Shown: positions 29,036 through 40,192, numbered from the stretch's first letter. The stretch: 64,000 nucleotides of DNA from Megaera sp965229545 (GCA_965229545.1 OZ245887.1:1302001-1366000); one strand, 5' to 3'. Made by a program: numbers and translations. Notes: generated by a model not told the origin, from the sequence alone.

Positions 29036-29423
29036 ATTAGCTTCGGTTGTTGGACTTTTTATTATAATTTCTATGGGGGTATATTTTATACTTTCAAATT
29101 TAGAAGATAACATAGTGTTTTTTTATCCTCCCTCTGATATTGAAAAAATAACAAATGCAAAAACAAAGATTCGAGTCGGGGGATTAGTAAAAGAAAATTC
29201 AGTTGTAATATTAGCCGCCAATAAAATAAGATTTACCATTACTGATTACAAAAACACTTTAATAATAGAGTATACTGGCATATTGCCGGTATTATTTAGA
29301 GAAAAGCAAGGAATCGTAGCAGAAGGCACCTTTGTTAACGGTATATTTGAAGCTAAAAAATTATTAGCAAAGCACGATGAAAATTATATGCCTCCCGAGA
29401 TAGTAAAAACTTTAGAACCGTGA
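29013..29423 (+). CDS. ccmE: Cytochrome c maturation heme chaperone CcmE
   Basis: A 136-residue periplasmic heme chaperone with an N-terminal signal anchor (about 9-28, VVGLFIIISMGVYFIL). An OB-fold domain follows (IRVGGLVKENSV, IRFTITDY, LFREKQGIVAEG), and the C-terminal motif AKHDENYMPPE holds the histidine that binds heme covalently, about residue 121. Length is normal. Translation is likely coupled to ccmD through the overlap. Cytochrome c maturation components in Rickettsiales are often scattered, and the other ccm genes are not in this window. Confidence 0.93.
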   Translation: MKKRTQTRLASVVGLFIIISMGVYFILSNLEDNIVFFYPPSDIEKITNAKTKIRVGGLVKENSVVILAANKIRFTITDYKNTLIIEYTGILPVLFREKQGIVAEGTFVNGIFEAKKLLAKHDENYMPPEIVKTLEP

Positions 29424-29607
29424 AATAATCAAAAAAGTATTTTTATAAACTCCCCCTCCGGGCAACATACCCATTCATAAGGGGTAGAGAGAAAATGATT
29501 TGACTATGAGCAATTAAAGGCTATATTTTGATTTTGGCCAAAAAGCAATTTTAGAAATAGAAACCTTAAGATTTTAAAGTAAAAACAACAACTCCAAATA
29601 AATAACT

Positions 29608-30795
29608 ATGAGTCTAAAATGCGGAATCGTTGGATTACCAAATGTCGGTAAATCTACATTGTTTAATGCTCTTACAGCAAGTATTGCAGCAGAAGCTGCT
29701 AATTACCCGTTCTGCACAATTGAACCTAATACTGGTATGGTTTCGGTCCCTGATGAGCGTTTAGCCAAACTAGCCGAAAACGCAGGTTCTGCTAAAATTA
29801 TTCCTGCCTTTATTGAATTTGTAGATATTGCCGGACTTGTCAAAGGGGCAAGCAAAGGAGAAGGACTTGGGAATAAATTCCTATCTCACATCAGAGAAGT
29901 AGATGCGATTATCCATGTCCTAAGGTGTTTTGAAGATCAGGATATTACCCACGTACATGGTAAAATAGACCCTATTCATGATGCCGAAATAGTAGAAACA
30001 GAATTGATCATTGCTGATCTTGAATCAGTTGACAAAAGAATAGCCTCTAATGAGAAAAAACTAAAATCGGGTGATAAAAAAATTGCTGAAACAATTGAAT
30101 TACTAAAAGCTTGTAAAACTGTTTTGGAACAAGGTAAAGCTGTGAGAACTCTTACAGATAAATACGCCAAAAAGGAGCTCTCTTCGTTACAATTAATTAC
30201 TTCAAAACCTGTGTTATATGTGTGCAATGTGCTTGAGTCTGAAGCTGCTAGTGGTAATGACTTTTCAGCCCAGGTAGAACAAAAAGCTAGAAAGGAAAAA
30301 GCTAATTTAGTAATTATTTCCTCTAAAATAGAAGCAGAAATTTCTACTTTGAATACAGAAACTGAAAAACAGGAATTTCTTGCAAGTTTAGGGCTGAAAG
30401 AGACCGGACTTAGTAAGATTATTCAATCAGCCTATTCTCTGTTAGGCCTGAAGTCATTCTTCACTATTGGCCCTAAAGAAGCTCATACGTGGACTTTCGA
30501 AAGCGGGACATTAGCTCCGCAAGCTGCTGGAATTATTCATACTGATTTTGAAAGAGGTTTTATAAGAGCCGAAGTAATTAATTATGCTGATTTACTCAGT
30601 ATAGGTAGCGAAGCAAAAGCGAAAGAGCTCGGAAAGCTAAGAATTGAAGGAAAAGAATATGTCATGCAAGATGGTGATGTAGTTCATTTTAGATTTAATG
30701 TATTGAGTCTGTCATATAGTTTGTGTAAGTTGCAAAAGGATATAGTAGAAGATACTATAAAAAAGCAACTTAAATACAGAGGAAAAAATGGCTAA
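29608..30795 (+). CDS. ychF: Redox-regulated ATPase/GTPase YchF (OLA1 family) with IS-derived C-terminal tail
   Basis: Residues 1-364 are a complete YchF: G1 GLPNVGKSTLFNAL, DIAGLVKGASKGEGLG, a coiled-coil insertion and a TGS domain ending GDVVHFRFNV, the usual C-terminus. YchF binds ribosomes and hydrolyses ATP. An IS256 element begins at 30705, directly after the last native codons, and replaces the stop. Translation therefore runs 31 residues into the IS (LSLSYSLCKLQKD and on). The original TAA is found beyond the element at 32082-32084. The core is intact, so the protein may still function with the tail. Confidence 0.93.
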   Translation: MSLKCGIVGLPNVGKSTLFNALTASIAAEAANYPFCTIEPNTGMVSVPDERLAKLAENAGSAKIIPAFIEFVDIAGLVKGASKGEGLGNKFLSHIREVDAIIHVLRCFEDQDITHVHGKIDPIHDAEIVETELIIADLESVDKRIASNEKKLKSGDKKIAETIELLKACKTVLEQGKAVRTLTDKYAKKELSSLQLITSKPVLYVCNVLESEAASGNDFSAQVEQKARKEKANLVIISSKIEAEISTLNTETEKQEFLASLGLKETGLSKIIQSAYSLLGLKSFFTIGPKEAHTWTFESGTLAPQAAGIIHTDFERGFIRAEVINYADLLSIGSEAKAKELGKLRIEGKEYVMQDGDVVHFRFNVLSLSYSLCKLQKDIVEDTIKKQLKYRGKNG

Positions 30796-32075
30796 AAAAT
30801 TAGCAGAAAAAGAAGTAGATATAAATACTAAATTAGTCGAAGAATTACTATCAAAAGCAGATCCATCTGAATTATTTGGTCGCGGGTGGATTATTTAATA
30901 AACTTAAAAAGCAAATAGTAGAGAGAATTCTTGAAAGTGAATTAGAACACGATCTAGGTTATTCTAAACATAGTAAGATAATCAAGAGCGATAATAATCG
31001 TCGCAACGGCAGTTATGAAAAAACGATTATAGATGACGACGGTCATCAGATTACCGTAGATGTTTCAAGGGGACAGGGAAGGAGAATTTGAACCTCAATT
31101 GATTCCTGAAGGAGTTAGGAGATTTAGTGGTTTTGATGATAAAGTGATTTTACTATATGCAAGAGGGATGACTGTCAGTGAGATACATAGCCATTTAGAG
31201 GAGATATACCAGACCAATATTTCCAAGGACCTTATATCAACTGTCACTAACGGAGTAATAGAAGAAGTTACTACATGGCAAAACAGGTCCCTAGACGATG
31301 TATATCCAATATTATATTTGGATTGCATACACGTTAAAGCAAGGGATAATCATACAGTAATTAACAAAGCGGTATATCTTGCAATAGGTGTGAACATGGA
31401 AGGGAAAAAGGAATTACTGGGGATCTGGGTCGGTAAAAATGAAGGTTCCAAGTTTTGGATGCAGGTTGTAACTGAGCTAAAGAACAGAGGGATAAAACAG
31501 ATATATGTAGCATGCGTTGATGGATTAAAAGGCTTTCCTGAAGCCATAAATAGCATTTATCCTAATACGATTGTACAACTCTGTATAGTACATATGGCGA
31601 GGAATTCTGTAAAATATGTTTCTTATAAGGATTTAAAAGCGGTCACAGCGGATCTTAAAAGGATTTACACTGCAAACAGCGAAGAAATAGGATATCTGGA
31701 GCTAAAATCGTTTGCTGCTAAATGGGATAATAAATATCCTGTGATCTCTGATATTTGGCAAAGGAATTGGAGCGGGATTATTCCTCTTTTTGCTTTTCTT
31801 GATGAGATTAGGCGGGTAATTTATACTACCAATGCGATAGAATCGATAAATCGTCAAATCAGAAAAATCATCAACAATAAAGGGGTTTTTCCAGATGATA
31901 AGTCTATTTTAAAAATCGTATTTTTGGCTCTAAAAAATGCTGCCAAAAAATGGACCATGCCGATTAAAAATTGGTCTTTGGCATTGAATCAATTTGAAAT
32001 TTTATGCGGGGATTTTAGGCATGATTTACTGGAATTAAAAAATACAACAACTTACACAAAATAAATGATTGACTC
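30705..32075 (+). mobile_element. IS256-family element, full length (copy d)
   Basis: 1371 bp with left GAGTCTGTC and right GATTGACTC repeats. It is flanked by AATGTATT (30697-30704) and AATGTATA (32076-32083), an 8-bp target duplication with one mismatch, as expected for IS256. This is the only full-length copy in the window that keeps both flanks of one target site. Confidence 0.95.
30788..32064 (+). pseudogene. IS256-family transposase, two frameshifts (copy d)
   Basis: An extra G near 30884 (CGCGGGTGG) and a four-G run near 31073 put the N-terminal, middle and catalytic parts in different frames. The downstream frame (31060-32064, 334 residues) holds the whole catalytic region: YLDCIHVKARD, VDGLKGFPEAI and YTTNAIESINRQIRK as the DDE triad. 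Inactive unless the frames are bridged. Confidence 0.92.
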
Positions 32076-32096
32076 AATGTATAAGCGGATAAAACT

Positions 32097-33317
32097 ATGA
32101 AAGTAGTAGGACGCATACCGCCAATATTAATCTATTTTTTAGTTTCTCTTTCTACACTGACTGAAACTATATACTCAGCTGCATTGCCGGAGATTGCTAA
32201 AAGTTTGAATACTGGCGGTGGGATAGCTCAGCTTTCTACAACCGCTTATTATTGCGGTTTTGCAATAGGAATATTTACCTTAGGTAGAGTATCAGACATT
32301 TTTGGAAGAAAGCCAGTAGTACTTTTTGGCATATCTTTTTATTCTATTGCAGCTTTGCTAATTAGCTATTCTCCTAATATTGAAACTTTTATTAGCTTGA
32401 GATTTCTGCAAGCTTACGGTGCTAGTGTCGGCTCTGTTGTAGGCCAGGCAATGACTAGAGATTCATATAGAGGGTGGGAATTATCTTACATGTATGCAAG
32501 CGTTGCTATGGTTATGGCAGTGGTACCTTCAATAGGTTCAGCCATTGGTGGTTACATAGTAGAATATTCAAACTGGCAAACCGTTTTTAGGTTCTTAACT
32601 GTTTTAAGTACTAGTTTACTTCTTATTTATATCAAGTTTTTACCAGAAACTAATGCTTATATTGGAGTTGCACGCAATAACAGGTTTCTTAGTGTTTTAA
32701 AGGTAGCCTTAAAAGACAAAATACTTCTTAGTTATTCATTCATGGTCGGCTCGTTTAATGGCATTTGCTTTGGCTTTTACATTCAAGCACCTTTTATCTT
32801 TATTGAAAATTTAAAAATGTCTCCTTCTCATTATGGCCGGTTATTTCTTTTGCTCAGTGCTGTAAACTTACTAGGTAGCATAATTAGCAGAAGATTAATT
32901 AAAAAATTAATCAACACTTTCAGGGTAAAAACTATTGGTCTAGTCTTAAGCGTAGTCGGTTGTATATTACTTTTACTCGGCTCATTTATAATTGATAATA
33001 GTTCTACAGTAAATACGGTATCCCTACTCATCTTTGCTCCCATGGCTATTCACTTAATGGGACATAGCTTAGTAGTACCAATGCTTCTCCGCCATGCGCT
33101 TGAAGATTATTATAAAGTAACAGGTAGTGCCGGAGCAATTTTTGGATTTTTATATTACTTGATTACTGCATTAGTTAGTTTGATGATTTCTTCTCTGCAC
33201 AGCAATACTATTAATAATTTTGCTATATTATTTGCAAGTTTACTCTTTATTTGCCTTATCTTATTTTATAAAACGCTGCAATGGCGTAAAACGATGAACA
33301 AACCAGAATTCTACTAA
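32097..33317 (+). CDS. MFS drug-resistance-type exporter (Bcr/CflA family)
   Basis: A 406-residue inner-membrane transporter with about 12 hydrophobic segments. The motif A signature between helices 2 and 3 is GRVSDIFGRKP. The following SLRFLQAYGASVGSVVGQAMTRD matches Bcr/CflA proteins (RFLQGxGAA-type motif). Such antiporters export drugs or other small solutes using the proton gradient; the substrate is unknown. It starts 12 bp after the original ychF stop, so before the IS256 insertion it was probably in an operon with ychF. Expression may now depend on the IS. Confidence 0.88.
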   Translation: MKVVGRIPPILIYFLVSLSTLTETIYSAALPEIAKSLNTGGGIAQLSTTAYYCGFAIGIFTLGRVSDIFGRKPVVLFGISFYSIAALLISYSPNIETFISLRFLQAYGASVGSVVGQAMTRDSYRGWELSYMYASVAMVMAVVPSIGSAIGGYIVEYSNWQTVFRFLTVLSTSLLLIYIKFLPETNAYIGVARNNRFLSVLKVALKDKILLSYSFMVGSFNGICFGFYIQAPFIFIENLKMSPSHYGRLFLLLSAVNLLGSIISRRLIKKLINTFRVKTIGLVLSVVGCILLLLGSFIIDNSSTVNTVSLLIFAPMAIHLMGHSLVVPMLLRHALEDYYKVTGSAGAIFGFLYYLITALVSLMISSLHSNTINNFAILFASLLFICLILFYKTLQWRKTMNKPEFY

Positions 33318-33346
33318 ATATTTTTGCAAGGAATGTAAATTTTACA

Positions 33347-34952
33347 CTAAGCGCTTGCGTCTTCTGGAAAAAGATTTAACTCATCAATATTTCCTTTTGA
33401 GATATACACCTCTACTTTACTTGAAAAAACAAGAGTATGAGTTGCCACTGCATTGATAAAACTCCTATTATGGCTAACAAACATAACAGTTCCTCCATAT
33501 ACCGCTAGTGCCTCGCTCAAAATTTCGGTACTAAGTATATCTAAATGGTTAGTTGGTTCATCAAGAAGTAAAAAATTAGCTTCTTGTACCAATAAACAAG
33601 CAAGACTCAGGCGGCTTTTTTTACCACCCGATAAAATATTCACCTGCTTATAAACATCATTGCCTCTGAATAAAAATGAACCAAGTAACCCCCTTGCATT
33701 ACCTTCTGAAAGTTCTGGATTAGAAGTTTTTAAGTTTTCAAGTACCGTTTGTTTCATATCCAGATACTCAGCTTGATCTTGTGCGTAATATGCCATCTTC
33801 ACATTATGTCCAATTTTCATACTACCAGCTAAAAAGGGAATGTGGTTTACAACACTTTTAATCAAAGTAGACTTACCTAGCCCATTTGCACCAACAATAG
33901 CAATTTTTTGCCCCCGCATAACTGTAAATGATGGTTTTTTAACAAGAGGATTATCCTACAGCACACTCTTCAAATGTTATTACTTCCTTTCCACTCTTGT
34001 GTTTAAGCGGGATTTTTATATTAATCTCTGCATCATTTTTGTTTACTGTAATATTAGAAGCATCGCTTTCAAGACGGGCTACCATCTTCATTTTACTACG
34101 GGCTTGTGTAGCTTTTGAAGCTTTTGCACCAAATCTATCAATAAACCTTGATAACGTTTCTATTTTACCTTCAATATTCTTTAATTCAGCAATCTTGTTT
34201 GCTTCCCTTAACTCGTACTGTAACAAGAAAGAGCTATAATTGCCTCGATATTCAGTTAAACTACCGTCCTTCAAGTGAAGAATAATATTAGGCAACCTAT
34301 TTAATAACGATTCATCGTGCGAAACAAAAAGTACTGTTCCTTTGAATTTTTTTAGGTAATTCTCAAGCCATACTATAGATGGTAAATCGAGGTGATTAGT
34401 TGGTTCATCCAAAATTAGGAAATCTGGATTTTTTATCAAAATTTTAGCAAGTTCTAACCTCATTTTCCAGCCACCAGATAAAGTTCTAGGGCATTTTTCT
34501 AAATCTTCCTCTTTAAAACCTAGGCCTTGAAGTATCTTGGCGGCATTATATTCAAATGAATATCCATCTTTACTACGAAAAAGGTTTTCCAGAAATTCAA
34601 ATTTTTTATATTTTTCATTACTAAAATTTTCTGCCATTTCCATATTAGCTTTATTCATATTAAGCATAATTTGGTATAACTCTTCATTACCTGACATACA
34701 CTCAATAAGGATCGAATCTTTATGATCAGGGTTAGGTTCTTGAGGAAGGTAACATATAAGTTTAGATTTTGGCTGCATAACACTGCCGTTATCAGGTTCG
34801 TCCAGATTACATAATATATTCAAAAGAGTAGTCTTACCTGCTCCATTAACCCCCACAAGAGCTATAAGACCATTTTGTGGAAAATTATAATTGATATCCT
34901 TTAGTACAAATCTTCCCTGGAAATTTTTAGATAAATTAGTAAGTATTAACAT
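33347..34952 (-). pseudogene. ABC-F family ATPase, frameshifted between its two ATPase domains
   Basis: The first frame (34952-33951) has Walker A GVNGAGKTT, signature LSGGWKMRLELA, Walker B FLILDEPTNHLD and the inter-domain linker rich in charged residues. The second frame (33919-33347) has Walker A GANGLGKST, signature LSGGKKSRLSLA and LLLDEPTNHLD. They join as DNPLVKKPSFTVMRG after a one-base change near 33950. ABC-F proteins bind ribosomes and have no membrane domain. It could be a Uup/YheS-type protein, but the exact subfamily is not certain. If the frameshift is real, only half-proteins are made. Confidence 0.88.
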
Positions 34953-35095
34953 ATTCGGTCACCATAAATTAAAGATTAAGGTTAATTAAACCACTTAAAA
35001 AGTGCCGAATGAATTTAAAGTTCTCTCTATGTGGCGCACAAGTAAAGATTTTATGCGCTACGCTACGCAGTAGTATTTATTTCTTTTTTTAGACA

Positions 35096-36231
35096 TATTA
35101 CTTCGGCCTTTAAATATTGAACTAACATTAGAGAAATGATATAATGATATTGTATCAAGAATAATAACAAAATGTCTAATAAAAAATTATCACCAAGCGA
35201 TCTCAAGATATTAAGAAAGAAAGCAGTGGAAGCAATAGTTATACATGGAATAAGCAAGAAACAAGCATCTATTACCTTTGGGTTTTCTAGGAGTTCTATA
35301 TGGAAATATCTTAAAGAGTACAAAATTTATAAGGAAGAAAGCTTTCGCTATAAGAAGCGAGGAGTAAAGGTAGGAACAGGATCTAAAATCAGTAAAAATC
35401 AAGAAGAGGAATTAAAATCTAAAATTTTATCACATACACCTGATGCATTGGGAATGGATTATACGTTATGGAATAGTAAAGTGGTACAAGAATATATAGA
35501 ATCCAATTACCTTTATCAGTATAACAGGCGTTCTATAAGAAAAATTATGAATAGATTGGGTTTTACGTCTCAAAAACCAATTAAATCAGCCTATCAACGT
35601 AATCCAGAGAAGATAAAAGAATGGTTAACAGTCACATATCCAGAAATCAAGTCTCGTGCAATGAAAGAAAGTGCTAGAATTTATTGGGGAGATGAAATGG
35701 GGATACAATCAACAGATAATCGAGGTAAAACATATGGTCTTAAAGGCAAGACCCCAGCAATCAAGAGAAGTGGTTCAAGATTTAAATGTAATATGCTAGC
35801 TGCTATTAGTCCGCAAGGGTTTATGAACTGGATGGTATTTGAAGATAATTTTACCAGCAAAAAGTGTATTGAATTTTTAGGTAGACTGATCAGATAAATT
35901 AAGCAGAAAATATTTTTGATATTAGATAATCATAGAGTGCATCACAGTAAAAAGGTAAAAGCTTATGTAGAAAGACATAAGGACAAGCTAGAATTGTTTT
36001 ATTTACCATCATATTGTCCTGATATGAATCCACAAGAACTTGTAAACCAAGATGTCAAAGCTAACTCCAATAATTTTCGAGTACTAAAATCAGTAAAAGA
36101 TTTAACAATTAATGTACGGTCCTATTTAACACAAATTCAGTTTAATGGTATAAAAATTCAAAATTATTTTAAAAAGAAAGAAATAGCTTATGCTACTATA
36201 TAATGTTCAATATTTAAAGGCTAGAGTAATA
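35096..36231 (+). mobile_element. IS630-family insertion sequence, full length (copy F)
   Basis: A 1136-bp unit between TAs. The left end reads TATTACTTCGG, one change from the consensus. The right flank is the middle of an acyl-CoA synthetase gene whose N-terminal part is not on the left side. Confidence 0.95.
35172..36203 (+). pseudogene. IS630-family transposase with nonsense codon (copy F)
   Basis: A CAA to TAA change at 35895-35897 (codon 242) cuts the protein before the second catalytic Asp. Otherwise identical to the consensus except Glu to Ala in DALGMDY. Confidence 0.95.
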
Positions 36232-37420
36232 AACAAGAATGGCTAACTGAAATTGAAGCAAAAAATATATTAAATGCTTACAATATACCAACTGTCAAAA
36301 CTGTTGAAGTAGAGACTCCGCAAGAGGCTTATAAAGCTGCGAAGAAAATAAAGAGAAAGATGGTACTTAAAATTCTCTCACCGGATATTACTCATAAATC
36401 TGATTCGGGAGGAGTGATCTTAAGTTTAGATTCGCCGGAAGCAGTACTCAAAGCGGCCGAGAATATGCTACAGCGTTATAAAACAACCCACCCTCATTCT
36501 AATATTCAAGGCTTTGCCCTTCAAGAAATGATCGAGCGTTCTGGAGCACATGAGCTAATATTAGGGGTTTCAGAAGATAGCGTTTTTGGGCCCGTGATGC
36601 TTTTCGGTAAAGGCGGTAAAGCGGTTGAAATGGTGAAGGATAAATCCCTTGCCTTGCCTCCTTTAACACCTGAATTAGTGATGCGTACTCAAATTTATAA
36701 CTTGCTTAAAGGTTACCGAGATGAGAAACCGGCAAATATGGAAGCTATTGTGCAATGTCTGGTTAATTTATCGCAGCTAGTTATAGATCTGCCGATGGTT
36801 AAAGAATTAGACATTAATCCATTGCTTGCAGATAACCAAGGGGTTATTGCGTTGGATGCCCGTATAAAGGTCAATCTTGGGCTACCAATCATAATCGTCT
36901 AGCAATAGTGCCTTATCCACATCATTTAGTTAAAAAGATAGCAATAGCTGGGTATGAGGATCTGATATTACGACCTGTAAAATCTAAAGATATTGCAGCC
37001 TTAAATGAGGCTTTAAATAAAATTAAACTGGCAAATCATTCACAAATTCTCTCGTCCCTGCCATATGAAACAACTTTGGTATCAGCTCGCCTAAGTCAAA
37101 TTGATTATGATAAGGAAATGGTTTTTGTAGTCGAGAATAAAAAGAATAATTCTGGTGAAATTCTAGGTATTGCCCGTGTTCGAAAAATAACAACAGGAAA
37201 AACTGCAACGTTAGAATGTATGTTTGATGCAATACCGGAATTTTATATTAATGCCAATTTATTGCTCGAATATGTAATTGAGTATGCACATTCTAGCAAA
37301 ATTAAAACTTTATTTACTGATTTATTACATCCACTGTTTCATGAGCCTTATAGAAAAGCAGGATTTAAGGAAATCCCGCATAGTAAAAAAGGTACAGATA
37401 GATTAGTTTATGATTTATAG
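36232..37420 (+). pseudogene. Acyl-CoA synthetase (NDP-forming, ATP-grasp part) fused to GNAT domain, truncated
   Basis: From the IS630 border the frame reads an ATP-grasp domain of acetyl/acyl-CoA synthetases: EWLTEIEAKNILNAYNIPTV, LKILSPDITHKSDSGGVIL with the typical THKSD-GGV motif, LILGVSEDSVFGPVMLFG, and VKELDINPLLA. A frameshift near 36880 separates it from a C-terminal GNAT domain (LILRPVKSKDIAALNE ... FHEPYRKAGFKE). This is the end of a roughly 900-residue Pat/PatZ-like protein that links acyl-CoA metabolism and lysine acetylation. The CoA-binding and ligase domains are missing, removed at the IS630. Confidence 0.85.
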
Positions 37421-37547
37421 TTTTATGGAATTAGATGTTAAACTCTATAGAGTAGATAAACATTATCTTAGTAAACATTTTGCTGTTAAGTAAGGGTAAA
37501 ACTGAATATTAAAATGAAAATTTAGAATTTGGATATTATTGCTAAAT

Positions 37548-37818
37548 TTATTCGGGATTTGCGCTAGGCACTAACCAGAACTGTCCTGGTTCAAGGCTTC
37601 TAATTTTATCTCCTACGGATAGAAACTTTTTTGCTTTTTCTAGTTTTATTAAACCTTCTCCTCTTGGTTCATCAGTTAGTTTAAATACATCATAGTGACA
37701 AGGTACGGTAAAAGGCTGGCCCAGATCAATATAAGCCCTTACCATATCTTCAGGATCCATATGGGCATATTGTATAAACCATCTCGGTTCGTAAGCACCC
37801 ATAGGCAGTAGAGCTAAA
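37548..37818 (-). pseudogene. Metallo-beta-lactamase-fold hydrolase (NAPE-PLD-like), C-terminal fragment
   Basis: About 90 residues resemble the end of bacterial NAPE-hydrolysing phospholipase D/UlaG-type lactonase folds: LALLPMGAYEPRWFIQYAHMDPEDMV, PCHYDVFKLTDEP. A zinc-binding His is expected in the CHYDVF part. The N-terminal two thirds are cut off at 37819, where a 40-bp IS256 end and then IS630 copy G begin. Non-functional. Confidence 0.75.
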
Positions 37819-37858
37819 GAGTCTGTCATATAGTTTGTGTAAGTTGCAAAAGGATATA
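37819..37858 (+). mobile_element. IS256 left terminus, 40-bp fragment
   Basis: GAGTCTGTCATATAGTTTG onward matches the left end of the IS256 copies and stops at a TA where IS630 copy G is inserted. The rest of the IS256 is absent on the other side of that IS630. Confidence 0.9.
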
Positions 37859-38992
37859 TTACTCTAGCCTTTAAATATTGAACATTATATAGTAGCATAA
37901 GCTATTTCTTTCTTTTTAAAATAATTTTGAATTTTTATACCATTAAACTGAATTTGTGTTAAATAGGACCGTACATTAATTGTTAAATCTTTTACTGATT
38001 TTAGTACTCGAAAATTATTGGAGTTAGCTTTGACATCTTGGTTTACAAGTTCTTGTGGATTCATATCAGGACAATATGATGGTAAATAAAACAATTCTAG
38101 CTTGTCCTTATGTCTTTCTACATAAGCTTTTACCTTTTTACTGTGATGCACTCTATGATTATCTAATATCAAAAATATTTTCTGCTTAATTTGTCTGATC
38201 AGTCTACCTAAAAATTCAATACACTTTTTGCTGGTAAAATTATCTTCAAATACCATCCAGTTCATAAACCCTTGCGGACTAATAGCAGCTAGCATATTAC
38301 ATTTAAATCTTGAGCCACTTCTCTTGATTGCTGTGGTCTTGCCTTTAAGACCATATGTTTTACCTCGATTATCTGTTGATTGTATCCCCATTTCATCTCC
38401 CTAATAAATTCTAGCACTTTCTTTCATTGCACGAGACTTGATTTCTGGATATGTGACTGTTAACCATTCTTTTATCTTCTCTGGATTACGTTGATAGGCT
38501 GATTTAATTGGTTTTTGAGACGTAAAACCCAATCTATTCATAATTTTTCTTATAGAACGCCTGTTATACTGATAAAGGTAATTGGATTCTATATATTCTT
38601 GTACCACTTTACTATTCCATAACGTATAATCCATTCCCAATTCATCAGGTGTATGTGATAAAATTTTAGATTTTAATTCCTCTTCTTGATTTTTACTGAT
38701 TTTAGATCCTGTTCCTACCTTTACTCCTCGCTTCTTATAGCGAAAGCTTTCTTCCTTATAAATTTTGTACTCTTTAAGATATTTCCATATAGAACTCCTA
38801 GAAAACCCAAAGGTAATAGATGCTTGTTTCTTGCTTATTCCATGTATAACTATTGCTTCCACTGCTTTCTTTCTTAATATCTTGAGATCGCTTGGTGATA
38901 ATTTTTTATTAGACATTTTGTTATTACTCTTGATACAATATCATTATATCATTTCTCTAATGTTAGTTCAATATTTAAAGACCGGAGTAATA
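37857..38992 (-). mobile_element. IS630-family insertion sequence, full length (copy G)
   Basis: A 1136-bp unit with TA ends. The left flank is an IS256 end and the right flank is an autotransporter N-terminal part, so the two sides come from different loci. Confidence 0.95.
37885..38916 (-). pseudogene. IS630-family transposase with nonsense codon (copy G)
   Basis: The Trp codon in IYWGDE is changed to TAG (38398-38400), just before the first catalytic Asp. There is also Pro to Thr in GKTTAIKR. Inactive. Confidence 0.95.
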
Positions 38993-39646
38993 GTACCGAC
39001 TGTTACGATACCGTGTGTATACCAATTATCTGTGAGTTGCTGTAACCCATATATAGAAAGCATAACAGAGTCAACCTTTGTTTTATCACCAGATTTGAAA
39101 TTTTTATGCTTAACATGGGAATTTAGATATGAAAGGGCAAGACCAATAACCATATCTTCATTAGCCTTGGTATCAAAACCTAAGCTTGCTCCTCCTACTG
39201 AGGCAGTGTAACCTGCTGCTCCTTTATTGGTTTTTTGCTTCACCTTAAGCATAGAAGGGTTAATCCACAAACCGTACGCAGTGGGATAATCACCGGCAGA
39301 TAAACCGCTATTTCCTGCTGAAGCTAATTCTGCTTTATGGTCTAGAACCTGAGGTCTACCACCTATCAGATTTACTATTACATATAGAACTAATATCTCT
39401 TACTAAATCTGCAAGTATAGGTGTTTCAGTCGGAGTTAAACGTTTAATTGAATCTTCTATACCACTAGCTCCTGCTGCTAGTATATTTACCGCTTCTGCT
39501 TGTATGCCAGGAGAACGTAAAGCTATTCCACTATTATATACATCTTAAGAATCAAGAGTAGCATAAGCATTAACTGCAGTAGTGATCACTGCTAAAGTAG
39601 AGGCTGTTGTTAACAGATTTTTTAATAATTTTGATCTTTTTACCAT
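38993..39646 (-). pseudogene. Sca/OmpA-type autotransporter: signal peptide, shortened passenger and first half of barrel
   Basis: ATG 39646 starts a signal peptide (LLKNLLTTASTLAVITTAVNAYA). A TAA follows after TLDS, then about 60 residues of passenger (SGIALRSPGIQAEAVNIL). A frameshift near 39355 leads to the start of a beta-barrel: LDHKAELASAG, AYGLWINPSMLKVKQ, AGYTASVGGASLGFD, VIGLALSYLNSHV, VDSVMLSIYGLQQL, THGIVTVGT. The blocks are typical of the rickettsial autotransporter domain. The passenger is far shorter than usual, so an internal deletion is likely. The barrel stops at IS630 copy G; its other half may be at 12841-13361. Confidence 0.8.
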
Positions 39647-39866
39647 AGTTTTTTCCTGTTTTTTATTTACGGTTAATAAATATATACTTAAAAAATATAC
39701 TTAATGACCACCAAAATCATGGTTAGTCAAATAAATCTATCCTGGGACTAACCCTGCATAGATGCCTTAAATATCAATTACGAACTGAGTATAAAAGCCC
39801 ACCCATACAATCAGTAACGATTACGTTCATTATGAAGAAGACAAATTTTTTAAATATGTAAATTTA

Positions 39867-40002
39867 GAGTCAATCATTTATTTTATGTAAGTTGTATTTT
39901 TTAATTCCAGTAAATCATGCCTAAAATCCCCGCATAAAATTTCAAATTGATTCAATACCAAAGGCCAATTTTTAATCGGCATGGTCCATTTTTGGCAGCA
40001 TT
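39867..40002 (-). mobile_element. IS256 3' end fragment
   Basis: Reverse-strand copy of the last 136 bp of the IS256 element (right repeat GAGTCAATC at 39867). It stops where copy f begins in the opposite orientation at 40003, so two IS256 copies are joined end to interior. The 220 bp between 39647 and 39866 contain nothing recognisable. Confidence 0.9.
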
Positions 40003-40192
40003 GAGTCTGTCATATAGTTTGTGTAAGTTGCAAAAGGATATAGTAAAAAATACTATAAAAAAGCAACTTAAATACAGAGGAAAAAATGGCTAAAAAATTA
40101 GCAGAAAAAGAAGTAGATATAAATACTAAATTAGTCGAAGAATTACTATCAAAAGCAGATCCATCTGAATTATTTGGTCGCGGTGGATTATT

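Noticed and set aside
31095..31556. Antisense frames of 77 and 68 residues within each IS256 copy
   Set aside because: Shadows of the transposase in repeated DNA, without start signals or domain features.
30705..32075. Programmed RNA polymerase slippage at the IS256 G4 run
   Set aside because: Four Gs are too few for typical slippage sites and a second frame-breaking indel lies upstream in this copy; kept only as an alternative in the finding on shared indels.
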